From positions 1 through 5,047 of the forward strand of contig JBJXHB010000469.1 in the NCBI GenBank assembly GCA_046160725.1: DNA of 5,047 nt, given 5' to 3'. The DNA is from JBJXHB01 sp046160725 (GTDB lineage: Bacteria > Pseudomonadota > Gammaproteobacteria > Burkholderiales > Burkholderiaceae_C). Positions 4,574-5,047 of this stretch are shown here, one piece after another. Each line of letters opens with the position of its first letter. The stretch's first letter is position 1. The notes under the pieces are model-generated. The model was not told the origin of the DNA and did no database searches. It saw only the letters and a program-made list of their open reading frames with translations. A program made the position numbers and the translations under genes.

Positions 4574-5047
4574 AGAAGCTGCTCTACCAGTTCGATACCG
4601 ATCCGCACCCGGCGGTGTTCGACAACGTGCTGGCCTACGACGGCGGCGCCGACCACGTCACCGGCTACGGCGGCGTCACGCCGCAGAACGTGGGCGGGCT
4701 GGTCGAAGGCGCCATCTTCACCCGTGCCCCGCGCGACAAGAAGCTGGCGGCGCTGTTCATCGGCGGCTCCAGCATGGCCGAGGGCGAGGCCCTCCTGGCT
4801 GCGGTGCGCGCCAAGTTCTTCGCCAACTTCCGCGTCTCGGTGATGCTGGACAGCAACGGCGCCAACACCACCGCCGCGGCCGCGCTGGCCTGGCTGGCGC
4901 ATCGGGCCCCCGGCGGCACGCTGCGCGGCCAACGCGCCGTGGTGCTGGCGGGCACCGGCCCGGTGGGCCAGCGCGCCGCGCTGCTGCTGGCCCGCGAGGG
5001 CGCGCAGGTGCTGATCACCGGCCGCCAGGCCGAGCGCACCGCGGCCA
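4570..5047 (+). CDS. mtdA: Methylene-tetrahydrofolate/methylene-tetrahydromethanopterin dehydrogenase (MtdA type), 5' part
   Basis: The first 159 codons are present and the gene runs off the right edge; full-length Methylobacterium MtdA is about 288 residues. MtdA oxidises methylene-THF or methylene-H4MPT to the methenyl form with NADP+ in the cytoplasm. The N-terminus MKKLLYQFDTDPHPAVFD, YDGGADHVTGYGGVTPQNV (23-41), the FRVSVMLDSNGANTTAAAA segment (87-105) and the Rossmann GTGPVG motif (128-133) track MtdA closely. MtdB, which begins differently and lacks the FDTD and YDGGADH segments, fits much less well. An MtdC-like enzyme restricted to H4MPT cannot be ruled out from this half. The ATG at 4570 matches the family N-terminus; no clear Shine-Dalgarno is visible, but the start overlaps the stop of a doubtful small ORF. 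It follows the hemopexin-fold gene by 218 nt on the same strand, so cotranscription is possible but not shown. Confidence 0.88.
   Translation, partial: MKKLLYQFDTDPHPAVFDNVLAYDGGADHVTGYGGVTPQNVGGLVEGAIFTRAPRDKKLAALFIGGSSMAEGEALLAAVRAKFFANFRVSVMLDSNGANTTAAAALAWLAHRAPGGTLRGQRAVVLAGTGPVGQRAALLLAREGAQVLITGRQAERTAA

Overview
The window is GC-rich, and its genes have the C-ending and G-ending codon use of a high-GC proteobacterium. The gene content suggests a betaproteobacterium of the Burkholderiales (Rubrivivax/Methylibium-like) with methylotrophic ability. That placement is inferred from composition and remembered family distributions, not from a search.

Layout: two divergent gene groups face away from a 124-bp intergenic region at 2129-2252. 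Leftward (minus strand), in transcription order, are a small Virulence_fact-domain (PF13769-like) protein (2128-1823), a stand-alone protein resembling the AdoMet-binding reactivation domain of cobalamin-dependent methionine synthase (about 1725-1009), and a methyltetrahydrofolate:corrinoid methyltransferase of the AcsE/pterin-binding family (981-31). Rightward (plus strand) are an FAD/NAD(P)H ferredoxin reductase with an unusual Ala/Thr-rich tail (2253-3644), a four-bladed hemopexin-fold protein overlapping it by ATGA (3641-4351), a spacer with a 12-bp tandem repeat that stays open as a doubtful basic small ORF (4376-4573), and the first 159 codons of an MtdA-type methylene-tetrahydrofolate/methylene-tetrahydromethanopterin dehydrogenase, which runs off the right edge.

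How they may work together (inference): the left group looks like part of a corrinoid methyl-transfer system that moves methyl groups from an unidentified methylated substrate to tetrahydrofolate. The MetH-like domain would help reactivate oxidised cobalamin using AdoMet, and the ferredoxin reductase is a possible electron source. MtdA would act further along the oxidation of the folate- or methanopterin-bound C1 unit. The substrate methyltransferase, the corrinoid protein, methylene-THF reductase and a ferredoxin are not in this window.

Two AT-rich palindromic patches stand out from the GC-rich background. One lies in the divergent intergenic region and one in front of the MetH-like gene. 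They share the octamer GAGAATAT and look like promoter/operator sites of one regulon. The most unusual element is the hemopexin-fold protein with no signal peptide, translationally coupled to the reductase inside a C1/corrinoid locus.
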